DNA of 28,766 nt from CAZATK01 sp964488085. GTDB taxonomy: Bacteria; Patescibacteriota; Minisyncoccia; UBA6257; UBA11618. The stretch covers positions 1 through 28,766 of the forward strand of contig CAZATK010000006.1 of NCBI GenBank assembly GCA_964488085.1, given 5' to 3'. Position numbers and translations under genes: made by a program. The notes beneath the pieces were generated by a model. The model ran no database searches and was not told the origin of the DNA. It saw only the letters and a list, made by a program, of their open reading frames with translations. How positions within the stretch are numbered: position 1 is the stretch's first letter; each line of letters opens with the position of its first letter. Positions 15,606 to 22,402 of this stretch are shown here, piece by piece.

Positions 15606-15794
15606 TTAGTTTCTAGATGTAAGATATGGAAGAAGCATCTTGGCGTCCATTTTCTCAAGTTGCCTACCCTCTCTTTTTGACTGTATCTGTTTGCCTGATT
15701 TTTTAGCGCGAAAATGATCTTGCGCCATTTTACGACGCATTAATTTTCCGGTTTTTGTAATTCTTATTCTTTTAACTACAGATTTTTTTGCCAT
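15606..15794 (-). CDS. rpmI: 50S ribosomal protein L35
   Basis: 62 residues, basic. KSVVKRIRITKTGKLMRRKM and AKKSGKQIQSKREGRQ correspond to the L35 blocks 'KSAAKRFKVTGSGK..RRKA' and 'KS.K..R.LR'. The N-terminus is shorter by a few residues than the common MPKLKTHKSA form. It lies between infC (5 nt upstream) and rplT, as in most bacteria. Confidence 0.93.
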   Translation of the reverse strand: MAKKSVVKRIRITKTGKLMRRKMAQDHFRAKKSGKQIQSKREGRQLEKMDAKMLLPYLTSRN

Positions 15795-15799
15795 ATTTT

Positions 15800-16303
15800 T
15801 TATAATTTGGTAATTTGCACTTGCATTCCTCGTCCCATAAATTTGATTGAGGAGATAACTTTGTGTTCACTTACCATATTTTTCAAGAACTCTCTTAATT
15901 TCTCCTCCGCCCATTGTTTATTGGCCTTTTCTCTACCGCGAAGCACTAATATAATATTTACTGGCCTGCCCTCGCTTAAAAACTTATTGATTTGATTAGC
16001 CCTAACTTGAAGATCGTTCGTGGCAGACCTTCCGCTTATTTGGACTTGTTTTGTTTCAAGATTCTTTTGTCCAATTTTCTGCTTTTTCAACTTCTTCTCT
16101 TGCTGGTAGCGGTACTTGTCAAAACTCATTATTCGGGCAACTGGGGGCTTGGCGGAAGCGGCTATTTCAATTAGGTCTAATCCGCTTTCTTGGGCTTTTG
16201 ATAGGGCCTGTTCTCGACTCATAAGTCCCAAGCTCTGCCCTTGTTCGTCAATTACCATTAATTGCTCGGCGGTGATTTGATTGTTTAGTTTTGGATTTTG
16301 CAA
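15800..16303 (-). CDS. infC: Translation initiation factor IF-3
   Basis: IF-3 binds the 30S subunit, prevents early joining of 50S and checks start-codon pairing. 167 residues. The N-terminal domain has KLNNQITAEQLMVIDEQGQ and GLDLIEIAASAKPPVARIMSFDKYRYQQEKK; the C-terminal domain has VQISGRSATNDLQVRANQINKFL and NIILVLRGREKANKQWAEEKL. The start appears to be TTG: an in-frame TAA lies three codons upstream and the N-terminus fits the family. infC usually has a rare start codon (AUU in E. coli), by which IF-3 represses itself, so a non-ATG start fits. First gene of the infC-rpmI-rplT operon with its own promoter about 16-40 nt upstream. Confidence 0.95.
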   Translation of the reverse strand: MQNPKLNNQITAEQLMVIDEQGQSLGLMSREQALSKAQESGLDLIEIAASAKPPVARIMSFDKYRYQQEKKLKKQKIGQKNLETKQVQISGRSATNDLQVRANQINKFLSEGRPVNIILVLRGREKANKQWAEEKLREFLKNMVSEHKVISSIKFMGRGMQVQITKL

Positions 16304-16319
16304 GAAAGTTTACGGTAAG

Positions 16320-16346
16320 AATATATCATAAAGAGGAAGGAGTCAA
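16320..16346 (-). promoter_or_regulatory. Promoter of infC-rpmI-rplT
   Basis: On the minus strand TTGACT (16346-16341), 15-nt spacer, then extended -10 TGATATATT with TATATT at 16325-16320. TTGACT with a 17-nt spacer to TATTCT is an alternative. The start codon at 16303 would be only about 10 nt after the transcription start. Confidence 0.5.
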
Positions 16347-16359
16347 CTCCGCCTCTTTA
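16329..16359. repeat. Hairpin overlapping the infC promoter
   Basis: Arms TAAAGAGG (16329-16336) and CCTCTTTA (16352-16359), plus an inner GGAG/CTCC stem with a TCAA loop. It lies between the upstream membrane protein gene and infC and overlaps the -35 box. It could end transcription from upstream, although only a short T stretch follows on the minus strand. Confidence 0.5.
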
Positions 16360-16406
16360 ATTTCTAATCAATTTTTAATGAGTTAATTTTCAATCAAAAA
16401 ACTATT

Positions 16407-16787
16407 TTAGTTTAGTAAAAAACCAATGTAAGTTAAATAAATTCCGATTGATAAGAAAAGGGCACAAATAACCATAAACCAACTTTCAGAAACCTTTTTT
16501 GCTAATTTAGGTAATTTTTCTGGGAAAAATAATCTGACTATGCCTTTCGTTAATGCGAGCCAGCCCATAATTGTGATGAGTACTCGCCAATCGGCGACCC
16601 ATATATTGTGGGATAAAATTACTAGTAATCCTATTATTAAATTGAAAAGTCCAGAGACATAGACCAGTCCTAAATTATCCGAAAAATCTTTTACTATTCT
16701 TTCCATTAGTTTTCTGTTTAAAAAAACTGCCGGAATGACGATGATTAAATAAAGACCTAATAACTTAGCTAAAAATATTGATAACAT
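16407..16787 (-). CDS. Small four-helix membrane protein, unknown function
   Basis: 126 residues with four predicted transmembrane segments: about 3-22, 43-60, 67-86 and 103-123. The stretch GLLVILSHNIWVADWRVLITIMGWLALTKGIVRLFFPEKL has the look of a conserved family motif (HN-x-W...DWR...GW...KG...FP) that I have seen in hypothetical proteins but cannot name. It starts 20 nt after the 3' end of tmRNA on the same strand. TGTTAGAAT just upstream fits an extended -10 with the ATG 6 nt further, so it may have its own leaderless transcript. It lies between ssrA and infC; no functional link is implied. Confidence 0.65.
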   Translation of the reverse strand: MLSIFLAKLLGLYLIIVIPAVFLNRKLMERIVKDFSDNLGLVYVSGLFNLIIGLLVILSHNIWVADWRVLITIMGWLALTKGIVRLFFPEKLPKLAKKVSESWFMVICALFLSIGIYLTYIGFLLN

Positions 16788-16807
16788 AAATTCATTCTAA
16801 CATGAAT

Positions 16808-17152
16808 TGGTGGAAGTGAAGGGAATTGAACCCTTGTCCGAAAAATTTACGCCAGACCTTCTACAAGTTTATCCAAGTTAATTTAAATTTTTCAGCTCAA
16901 AACTTAGCAAAAACTGAAAAATTTTACTGACTAATTTTCATTTCGAAACGTCAGTTTTTCGAAACAGAGCCCAAAATTATTACACCGGTGATGGCCTCAT
17001 TGGGCATAGACCGCCGATGCCGCATTAAGCGTATGCTAATGCAGGTTGTCGATTAAATGTGTTAGCAGTTAATCTTTTGTAAATTTTTAGAAGATTTACA
17101 ACTTCACTTGCTTATCTGGTTTCAATGTTCCGTCGAGTCCTTGACCACTCCC
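16808..17152 (-). ncRNA. ssrA: Transfer-messenger RNA (tmRNA)
   Basis: 345 nt. The 5' end GGGAGTG (17152-17146) pairs fully, with one G-U, with CACTTCC before the discriminator A, and CCA is encoded (16810-16808). The 5' D-arm analogue AAGGACTCGACGG matches 'GGATTCGACGG' of E. coli. The T-arm is AAGGG-TTCAATT-CCCTT. P2 forms from CCAGA/TCTGG and CAAGT/ACTTG. A PK1 candidate (TTGTAAAT/ATTTACAA plus AATCTT/AAGATT) precedes the tag. The tag frame is GCT at 17066-17064 to TAA at 17027-17025 and encodes ANTFNRQPALAYA. tmRNA with SmpB rescues ribosomes stalled on non-stop mRNA and tags the product for proteolysis. The 5' 41 nt overlap the smpB coding region. Confidence 0.95.
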
Positions 17153-17561
17153 TTTTCTTAATGGTTTCACGCTTATCCGTTTTTTTCTTTCCTCGCGCAA
17201 TGCCAATTTCAATCTTAATCTTTCCGTTTTTACTATACAACTTTAATGGCATTATTGTCAAGCCATTTTCGTGCGTTTTTCCAATTAATTCTCTAATTTC
17301 TTTTTTATTTAATAACAAACGACGGGTGCGTTTAGGATTATAATCGGGAGGTGTATTGGCTGGTTGATATGGAGAAACGTCAGCGTTTAAAAGCCACGCC
17401 TCTCCATTTTTTACAATCACAAAAGAACCGACTATGCTCGCCTTGCCGGTTTTAATAGCTTTAACTTCGAACCCCAGCAGTTCAATTCCTGCTTCGTAAG
17501 TTTCTAAAATTTCGTAGTTAAAGTAAGCCTTTTTGTTGGTAATAATTGTGTCCATAGGCAT
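17112..17561 (-). CDS. smpB: SsrA-binding protein SmpB
   Basis: SmpB binds the tRNA-like domain of tmRNA and places it in the ribosomal A site. I start at ATG 17561 (149 residues; ATG 17555 also possible), because NKKAYFNYEILETYEAGIELLGFEVKAI matches the family N-terminus and an earlier ATG at 17666 would add 35 Lys/Arg-rich residues overlapping the upstream gene. Further family blocks are GKASIVGSFVIVKNGEAWLLNADVSPY, KRTRRLLLNKKEI and GLTIMPLKLYSKNGKIKIEIGIARGKK. The C-terminal tail KKREWSRTRRNIETR, which in the family enters the decoding centre, is encoded by DNA that also encodes the 5' acceptor and D-like arm of tmRNA. It follows the nuclease gene by 10 nt. Confidence 0.95.
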   Translation of the reverse strand: MPMDTIITNKKAYFNYEILETYEAGIELLGFEVKAIKTGKASIVGSFVIVKNGEAWLLNADVSPYQPANTPPDYNPKRTRRLLLNKKEIRELIGKTHENGLTIMPLKLYSKNGKIKIEIGIARGKKKTDKRETIKKREWSRTRRNIETR

Positions 17562-17571
17562 ATAAACTATA

Positions 17572-18551
17572 TCACATAAGCGATCCCTGACCTTCTTTTT
17601 CAGTTTTGATTTTTTTCTTCGGAGACCCGATCTTCTTTTTTTCGTCCGTGACTTCTTTAACGGCATCTACATAAGCGCAAAAATCACATTTGTCTGAAGA
17701 CGGTGGAATTTTTTCACTATTAAGGCATTTGTGGGCGTCTATAATTGCCCCCTCAACCCAATTATCTTTACCAAGATAAGGTATGAGTGTTATGTCAAAT
17801 TCTAACTTGCCATCAAATGCTTCTTTATCGGCGCGACCGTTACAATACACAAAGTAACCAGTGTTAGAAATTTTATGTCCATTTTGGCGCAAGAGCCACT
17901 GGTAAATTTCCATTTGGCGCTTGTAACCCCCGTGCCAGTCCTTATCAAGAGCGGTTATGGCTTCGTTTTTGCTGGTGGATTTGTAATCAACAACCATTAA
18001 TTCACCTTGTGGATTAATCCAAAGGTCATCAATCGCGCCAGAAATTATAAGATTAGTTGCTTGATGATGGTACTGAATGCCGACAAAATTTTCCCGCCAC
18101 TTATTTATTTCCGGATGACTAAAAGGGATAGCGTCAATGTTATAGTGTTTGACTAGCGGATGGATTGATTGGGCGGCGCGGTGAATATCAAATTCTTTTT
18201 TTAATAGAGAGTCCACTGCCGAATTTAAACTAAAAGGAAAGCCGGGTGGTTGGCCAACGCCAAGACGGCGGTCTAAGTAAAAGCAATGAGGACACGCTAA
18301 AAAAAGTTCTATTTTAGAGCGACTTAATTTAAAAGGATAAGTTGATTTCGGATCATAAAGGTTTTTAGTTCGTCGAGATGTNNNNNNNNNNNNNNNNNNN
18401 NNNNNNNNNNNNNNNNNNNNNNNNNNNNNNNNNNNNNNNNNNNNNNNNNNNNNNNNNNNNNNNNNNNNNNNNNNNNNNNNNATTTAAAAGGATAAGTTGA
18501 TTTCGGATCATAAAGGTTTTTAGTTCGTCGAGATGTATAATATTCGGACAT
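17572..18551 (-). CDS. PD-(D/E)XK nuclease family protein, interrupted by a false gap
   Basis: The 214 residues downstream of the gap include SGAIDDLWINPQGELMVVDYKSTSK, with the D...D-x-K core of the PD-(D/E)XK fold, then GGYKRQMEIYQWLL, typical of RecB-like/Cas4-like nucleases. When the 55-bp duplicated flank is collapsed, the frame runs without a stop from ATG 18551 and gives 274 residues. The restored N-terminus reads SRSKIELFLACPHCFYLDRR, followed by a Gly/Pro-rich GVGQPPGFPFSLNSAVD. It has C-x2-C near the start and C-x2-C (KCDFC) near the end, a pattern like the cysteines of iron-sulphur or zinc-binding Cas4/AddB-type nucleases. No cas genes or CRISPR are near. The substrate is unknown; a role in DNA repair is a guess. 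Confidence 0.8.
18327..18536. repeat. 55-bp identical flanks around a 100-N gap (assembly artefact)
   Basis: 18327-18381 and 18482-18536 are identical over all 55 bases and abut the N run 18382-18481. Contigs from a de Bruijn graph often share exactly k bases, and k = 55 is a common value. Removing one copy and the N restores an open frame through the nuclease gene. Confidence 0.93.
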
Positions 18552-18602
18552 AGTGTTTATCTTAATGGAAAACTATTTTTTTATCTATTATTTATTGAGT
18601 TG

Positions 18603-18675
18603 ACCCCGTTAGAAGTAGCCTCGCCAAGGTCCTTCGGACTCGCGCCAAAGGCGCGAGCGAGACTTCTAACGGGGT
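18603..18675. repeat. Multi-hairpin palindromic element upstream of ileS
   Basis: Perfect 14-bp terminal arms (ACCCCGTTAGAAGT at 18603-18616 and its complement at 18662-18675) enclose three stems: CTCGC/GCGAG, GTCC-TTC-GGAC, and CTCGCGCC-AAA-GGCGCGAG. It is GC-rich in an AT-rich region. Its last base is the first base of the ileS -35 box. It could be a mobile palindromic repeat or a regulatory structure. Confidence 0.75.
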
Positions 18676-18703
18676 TGAAAAAACCACCTTTTTGTCATAT
18701 TAT
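18675..18703 (+). promoter_or_regulatory. Promoter of ileS
   Basis: TTGAAA (18675-18680), 17-nt spacer, TATTAT (18698-18703), ATG 8 nt further at 18711. This predicts a leaderless ileS mRNA without room for a T-box leader. The -35 box abuts the palindromic element. Confidence 0.6.
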
Positions 18704-18710
18704 TCTACTT

Positions 18711-21575
18711 ATGTTGCGTGGTTTAAAGCAGTTTAATTTGCCAGAAGTTGAAGAAAAAGTTTTGGATTTTTGGCGAAAGAATAATATTTTTTCTAAAACT
18801 CTGAGCCAGTCGAAGGGCAGAAAAGAATTTATTTTTTATGAAGGTCCTCCCACTGCCAATGGCCGTCCCGGCACTCACCATATTTTAGCTCGCGCTTTTA
18901 AAGATATTATTTTGCGATTTAAAACTATGCAGGGTTATTATGTGCCACGTCGCGCTGGTTGGGATACGCAAGGTTTGCCGGTAGAAATTGAAGTTGAAAA
19001 ACAATTAGGCATTAAAAATAAACAGGATATAGAAAAATTTGGCATTGCCGAATTTAACAAAAAAGCCAGAGAATCCGTTTGGAAATATAAAGATGAATGG
19101 GAAAAATTAACCGAAAGAATTGGTTTTTGGTTAGATTTTGAAAACGCATATATAACTTATGAAAATGATTATTTAGAAAAACTGTGGGGTATTTTCAAAA
19201 AAATTGATGAGAGGGGATTATTAAATAAATTTTATAAAGTTCTGCCATGGTGCCCTCGTTGCCAAACATCTTTATCAACTCATGAATTGGGGCAGCCAGG
19301 GGCATATAAAAAGGTTAAGGATCCGTCGGTGTATATTAAGTTTAAAGTAGCCCATGCTTCGCCATCCTCCTTCGCTAAAGCTTCGGAGGACAAGAAGGCT
19401 TCGCAGGGCAAATCAGCAAAAACTTCCGAGTTTTTGCTGATTTGGACTACCACTCCATGGACTTTGCCGGCAAATTTAGCAATCGCCGTAAATCCCAAAT
19501 TAACATATACAAAATATAAAATTGGCGAAGAATATATTTGGGCTGTTAATGTTCCGCCATTTTCTCCGGACACCAAAATAGAAGTTATAGAAAAATTATC
19601 TGGAAAAAAGTTAATCGGATTAAAATACGAATCCCTATACGAAAATAATGGCCTTCATGAAGTAGTGGAGGCCAATTTTGTTAGCGCTGAAGAGGGGACG
19701 GGATTAGTTCATGTGGCTTCTTTTGGTGAAGACGATTTAAATTTAATGAAAGACAAAATGACAGATTTTCCGATAACTATTGATGATCAGGGGAAAATGA
19801 AAGATGGATTGCCGGGAGCGGGCAAATATATTAAAGAAGCGGATAAAGACATACTGGAGGATCTTAAAAAAAGGAACTCGCTTTTTTACCAAACCACTAT
19901 TGAGCACGATTATCCTTTTTGTTGGCGTTGTTCAAAAGCCCTTATTTATTTTCCTAGATTTTCTTGGTTTATAGAAATGAGCAAGTTGAAGAATAATTTA
20001 CTTGAGGCCAACAAAAAAATAAATTGGATTCCCCAGCATCTTCAAGAAGGGCGTTTTGGAGAATGGCTTCAAGGAGTAAAAGATTGGGCTATTTCTCGCG
20101 AGCGTTATTGGGGTACGCCGTTGCCTATTTGGGAATGTGAAAAATGTGATGAAAAATTAGTGATTGGCAGTACGAAAGAATTAAGAGAAAACGGCGGTTT
20201 TGTGCCGGACGATTTGCATCGTCCTTATATTGACGAGGTGAAGTTAATTTGTCCGAAATGTAAAAACTCTATGACAAGAGTAAAAGAAGTGGCTGATGTT
20301 TGGTTTGATTCTGGGGGTATGCCTTTTGCAACAAGTGAATATCCAGATCGTTATCCAGCAGATTATATTTGTGAAGCAATTGATCAGACGCGCGGTTGGT
20401 TTTATACTCTTTTAGCTATTGGCGTTGTGCTAGACAAGGGGACTCCTTATAAAAATGTCATTTCATTGGGTCATCTTTTAGATAAACATGGCCAAAAAAT
20501 GTCCAAGTCTAAAGGTAACGTCGTGGACCCGTGGGAAATAATTAATAAATACGGCGTAGATGTTGTTAGGTGGTATTTTTATACAATCAATCCCCCATCT
20601 GAACCTAAAAAATTTGACGATGTAGAACTGGGAAAAACTTTCAGGCGTTTTATTTCCCTACTTTATAATTCTTATGTTTTCTATTCCACTTATAGTGTAG
20701 AATCAGAAACTGAAAGTAATAAAGAATCTGGAAATATTTTAGATAAATGGATTATCGCTAGATTAAATGAAACGATTTTGGAAGTTGAAGAGAATCTCAA
20801 TAAATATGAGATAGGAGATGCGGCTAAAAGTTTAGAATTATTAGTCAGTGATTTATCGCATTGGTATATTCGTCGTTCACGAAAGCGCCCAGAGGCCCTG
20901 CCAGTTTTAAAAAATGTTTTAATAGAGATTAGTAAATTGATTGCTCCTTTTACTCCGTTTTTTGCGGATGCTTTGTATAAATCATTAAGCGATGGTATTT
21001 CCGTTCATTTAGAGGAGTGGCCTAATGCTGACTCTTCTTTAAGTAAAAAATTAATTGAAGATATGTCAGAAATTAGAAGATTGGCCAGTTTGGCTTTAGC
21101 CAAAAGAGCGGAGGCGGGGATTAAGGTGAGACAACCGTTACAGAAATTGAAAATTAAAAATGAAAAATTAAAAATTAATGAAGATTTATTAGATATTTTA
21201 AAAGACGAAATTAATGTAAAAGAAATTGTATTTGATTCAAAAATGGGTGGAGAGGTTGAATTAGATACTAATATTACAGAAGAATTGAAAAACGAGGGTT
21301 TTGTAAGAGAGCTGGTGAGATTGGTTCAGGGATTGAGGCATGATGCAAAATATAAATCTCAAGATAAAATAATTTTGTACGCCGAGCTGTCCCCTTCAAT
21401 GCAGAATCTTTTGAAAAATAACGGGGATTTTAAAAAAGATATTAATGCGCAGGAAATCATTTTTGAAAAATCGGAAAAAACAGACCAGCATATTGAAGTT
21501 GATTTGGAGGATTTAAAAATTTGGTTGGGAATAAAAAAGTGTACAAACCCCACCCCACATATCTCTCATCAATAA
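18711..21575 (+). CDS. ileS: Isoleucyl-tRNA synthetase
   Basis: Charges tRNA-Ile. I choose ATG 18711 (954 residues) because MLRGLKQFNLPEVEEKVLDFW is the family start; the open frame back to 18600 runs through the palindromic element. The class I HIGH-like motif is GRPGTHH at 51-57, as in the eukaryote-like IleRS branch, and KMSKS is at 596-600. The editing domain has the block LIWTTTPWTLPANLA and, later, GTGLVHVASFGEDD. Zn-type cysteines occur as CPRC, CWRC and CEKCDEK. Three repeat-derived inserts are in frame: LSQSKGR at 31-37, about 25 residues from 215 on, and KLKIKNEKLKINE near 813-825. The last ten residues and the stop come from the left arm of the palindrome at 21543. The editing activity may tolerate the second insert. 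Confidence 0.95.
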   Translation: MLRGLKQFNLPEVEEKVLDFWRKNNIFSKTLSQSKGRKEFIFYEGPPTANGRPGTHHILARAFKDIILRFKTMQGYYVPRRAGWDTQGLPVEIEVEKQLGIKNKQDIEKFGIAEFNKKARESVWKYKDEWEKLTERIGFWLDFENAYITYENDYLEKLWGIFKKIDERGLLNKFYKVLPWCPRCQTSLSTHELGQPGAYKKVKDPSVYIKFKVAHASPSSFAKASEDKKASQGKSAKTSEFLLIWTTTPWTLPANLAIAVNPKLTYTKYKIGEEYIWAVNVPPFSPDTKIEVIEKLSGKKLIGLKYESLYENNGLHEVVEANFVSAEEGTGLVHVASFGEDDLNLMKDKMTDFPITIDDQGKMKDGLPGAGKYIKEADKDILEDLKKRNSLFYQTTIEHDYPFCWRCSKALIYFPRFSWFIEMSKLKNNLLEANKKINWIPQHLQEGRFGEWLQGVKDWAISRERYWGTPLPIWECEKCDEKLVIGSTKELRENGGFVPDDLHRPYIDEVKLICPKCKNSMTRVKEVADVWFDSGGMPFATSEYPDRYPADYICEAIDQTRGWFYTLLAIGVVLDKGTPYKNVISLGHLLDKHGQKMSKSKGNVVDPWEIINKYGVDVVRWYFYTINPPSEPKKFDDVELGKTFRRFISLLYNSYVFYSTYSVESETESNKESGNILDKWIIARLNETILEVEENLNKYEIGDAAKSLELLVSDLSHWYIRRSRKRPEALPVLKNVLIEISKLIAPFTPFFADALYKSLSDGISVHLEEWPNADSSLSKKLIEDMSEIRRLASLALAKRAEAGIKVRQPLQKLKIKNEKLKINEDLLDILKDEINVKEIVFDSKMGGEVELDTNITEELKNEGFVRELVRLVQGLRHDAKYKSQDKIILYAELSPSMQNLLKNNGDFKKDINAQEIIFEKSEKTDQHIEVDLEDLKIWLGIKKCTNPTPHISHQ
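18801..18819. repeat. Dispersed CTGAGCC-type repeat inside ileS
   Basis: CTGAGCCAGTCGAAGGGCA encodes LSQSKGR near the IleRS N-terminus. It differs at only a few positions from the uvrB copy at 2865-2880, which is read on the opposite strand and in another frame. Confidence 0.6.
19353..19444. repeat. Insertion with 15-bp perfect inverted repeat inside ileS
   Basis: 19353-19410 encode a Ser/Ala/Lys-rich insert (HASPSSFAKASEDKKASQGK) with a TCCTCC/GGAGGA palindrome. 19409-19423 is the exact inverted copy of 19430-19444, with a 6-nt loop. The right arm encodes the conserved FLLIW of IleRS, so the left arm is the copy. Confidence 0.7.
21143..21178. repeat. AT-rich AAAATTAAAAAT repeat inside ileS
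   Basis: Tandem copies of AAAATTAAAAAT-like words encode KLKIKNEKLKINE in the C-terminal anticodon-binding region. The composition and peptide resemble the inserts in polX and in the murE-like gene, but the sequence match is looser. Confidence 0.5.
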
Positions 21576-21775
21576 CGTCCTCGTTCAGAATAAATCGGAA
21601 TGATTTTATTCCTCCGTTGCGCGGAAAAATAGAACTCGCCCTCCGTCCACGATACTTCGTATCGGGACTTCGGAACTCAAACAGCTATTTTTCCTAAACT
21701 ACGTCAAAAATCATTCACGATTTAGTACTAAACTCGGATTGAATATTGATTTGAGATATATGGAGTGGGGTTTGT
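21543..21775. mobile_element. 233-bp imperfect palindrome with 31-bp terminal inverted repeats (MITE-like)
   Basis: The termini 21543-21573 and 21745-21775 match as inverted repeats at 27 of 31 positions. Further nested arms: 21591-21607 with 21707-21724 (one extra base), GGAAAAATAG 21623-21632 with 21685-21694 (perfect), and an apical hairpin 21642-21674 with CGATAC-TTC-GTATCG. The whole unit can fold into one long hairpin. No open frame of note lies inside, so a non-autonomous mobile element is the simplest reading; a GT dinucleotide flanks both ends, which is too short to prove a target duplication. It contains the ileS stop codon. A structured RNA or long terminator is the alternative. 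It also accounts for the gene-free stretch 21576-21820. Confidence 0.6.
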
Positions 21776-21802
21776 GTAAGGTTGAGAAAGCAGGTAGTTT
21801 TC

Positions 21803-21833
21803 AAATAAAAAAAACGGCTCTTATAGAGAGCCG
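21803..21833 (-). terminator. Rho-independent terminator of the DUF502 gene
   Basis: On the minus strand CGGCTCT-CTATA-AGAGCCG (21833-21815) is followed by eight T and a further T-rich run. The stop codon of the DUF502 gene lies within the stem, an economical layout. Confidence 0.85.
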
Positions 21834-22354
21834 CAGGAGATATAAAATAACAAAGTATCTACTACGCTTAGATCCGACAGTTCCACATCTTCTTCCGGCA
21901 CGTTAGGAATGGTTATGAAACCGCCAATATTAGGAAAAACAATATTAACATATTTTTTGTCCCCCTTAATAATTTCTTTAGTTACTAATCCGATTGGATA
22001 GCCACCAAAAAAATATGGGTTTTTAATTTTGACGGAGTAAAGATATTTACGAGCTCTAGCCTTAGCTTTCTTTTTAAAGAAGAAAACTACTATATTGGAA
22101 AACATATTAGAAAACGGTATTTTCCCCATTAACCAGAGTAAAGGCACTAGAGTTACAATCGTCAATATTACCGTCAATATTACTTCAATCCATTCCGAGT
22201 TTGTATTAAGCAACTTGATAATGAGCAATCCTAATTCATAAATCGGGCTAAATAATACAACAAGAGCCCAAAGAATCAGCTTGCAAGCTATCGTTATCGT
22301 TGCAAGGGCAACAAATCCTTTCCAAAGTGGTTCAACAAAACCATGTTTTTTCAC
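21821..22354 (-). CDS. DUF502-family membrane protein
   Basis: 177 residues, GTG start. Two transmembrane segments (about 13-37 and 57-78) are followed by a soluble domain with PYFFGGYPIGLVTKEIIKG, VNIVFPNIGGFITIPNVPEEDV and LSVVDTLLFYISCGSL. These correspond to the DUF502 blocks 'G..TGFVT', 'VFVPT.P.P.SG....VP..D' and 'S.E......S.G'. The function of the family in bacteria is unknown. This gene has a real leader of about 30 nt and an AGGA motif 7 nt before the start, unlike most genes here. It is followed by a strong terminator and is probably monocistronic. Confidence 0.85.
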   Translation of the reverse strand: MKKHGFVEPLWKGFVALATITIACKLILWALVVLFSPIYELGLLIIKLLNTNSEWIEVILTVILTIVTLVPLLWLMGKIPFSNMFSNIVVFFFKKKAKARARKYLYSVKIKNPYFFGGYPIGLVTKEIIKGDKKYVNIVFPNIGGFITIPNVPEEDVELSDLSVVDTLLFYISCGSL

Positions 22355-22393
22355 GGAATCTTCCTTTAAAAGTGCTTGATGATACTAAATCAC

Positions 22394-22402
22394 ACTATAC
22401 CA
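22394..22402 (-). promoter_or_regulatory. Extended -10 promoter of the DUF502 gene
   Basis: TGGTATAGT on the minus strand fits TG-n-TATAAT. It overlaps the trpS stop codon. The predicted leader of about 33 nt carries AAAGGAAGA just before the GTG start. Confidence 0.45.

Noticed and set aside
17562..17666. Longer SmpB start at 17666 giving 35 extra Lys/Arg-rich residues
   Set aside because: The family N-terminus begins near residue 36, and the extension overlaps the coding region of the upstream nuclease gene in another frame.
18324..18551. Short separate gene across the third gap
   Set aside because: It is an artefact of the duplicated 55-bp flank; its first half is the true N-terminus of the nuclease.
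18600..18710. ileS start at 18600 with 37 extra residues
   Set aside because: The extension translates the palindromic element and the promoter. ATG 18711 fits the IleRS N-terminus and the predicted transcription start.
18552..18710. T-box or other riboswitch leader before ileS
   Set aside because: The predicted promoter is too close to the ATG to leave a leader, and no T-box sequence or specifier loop is visible.
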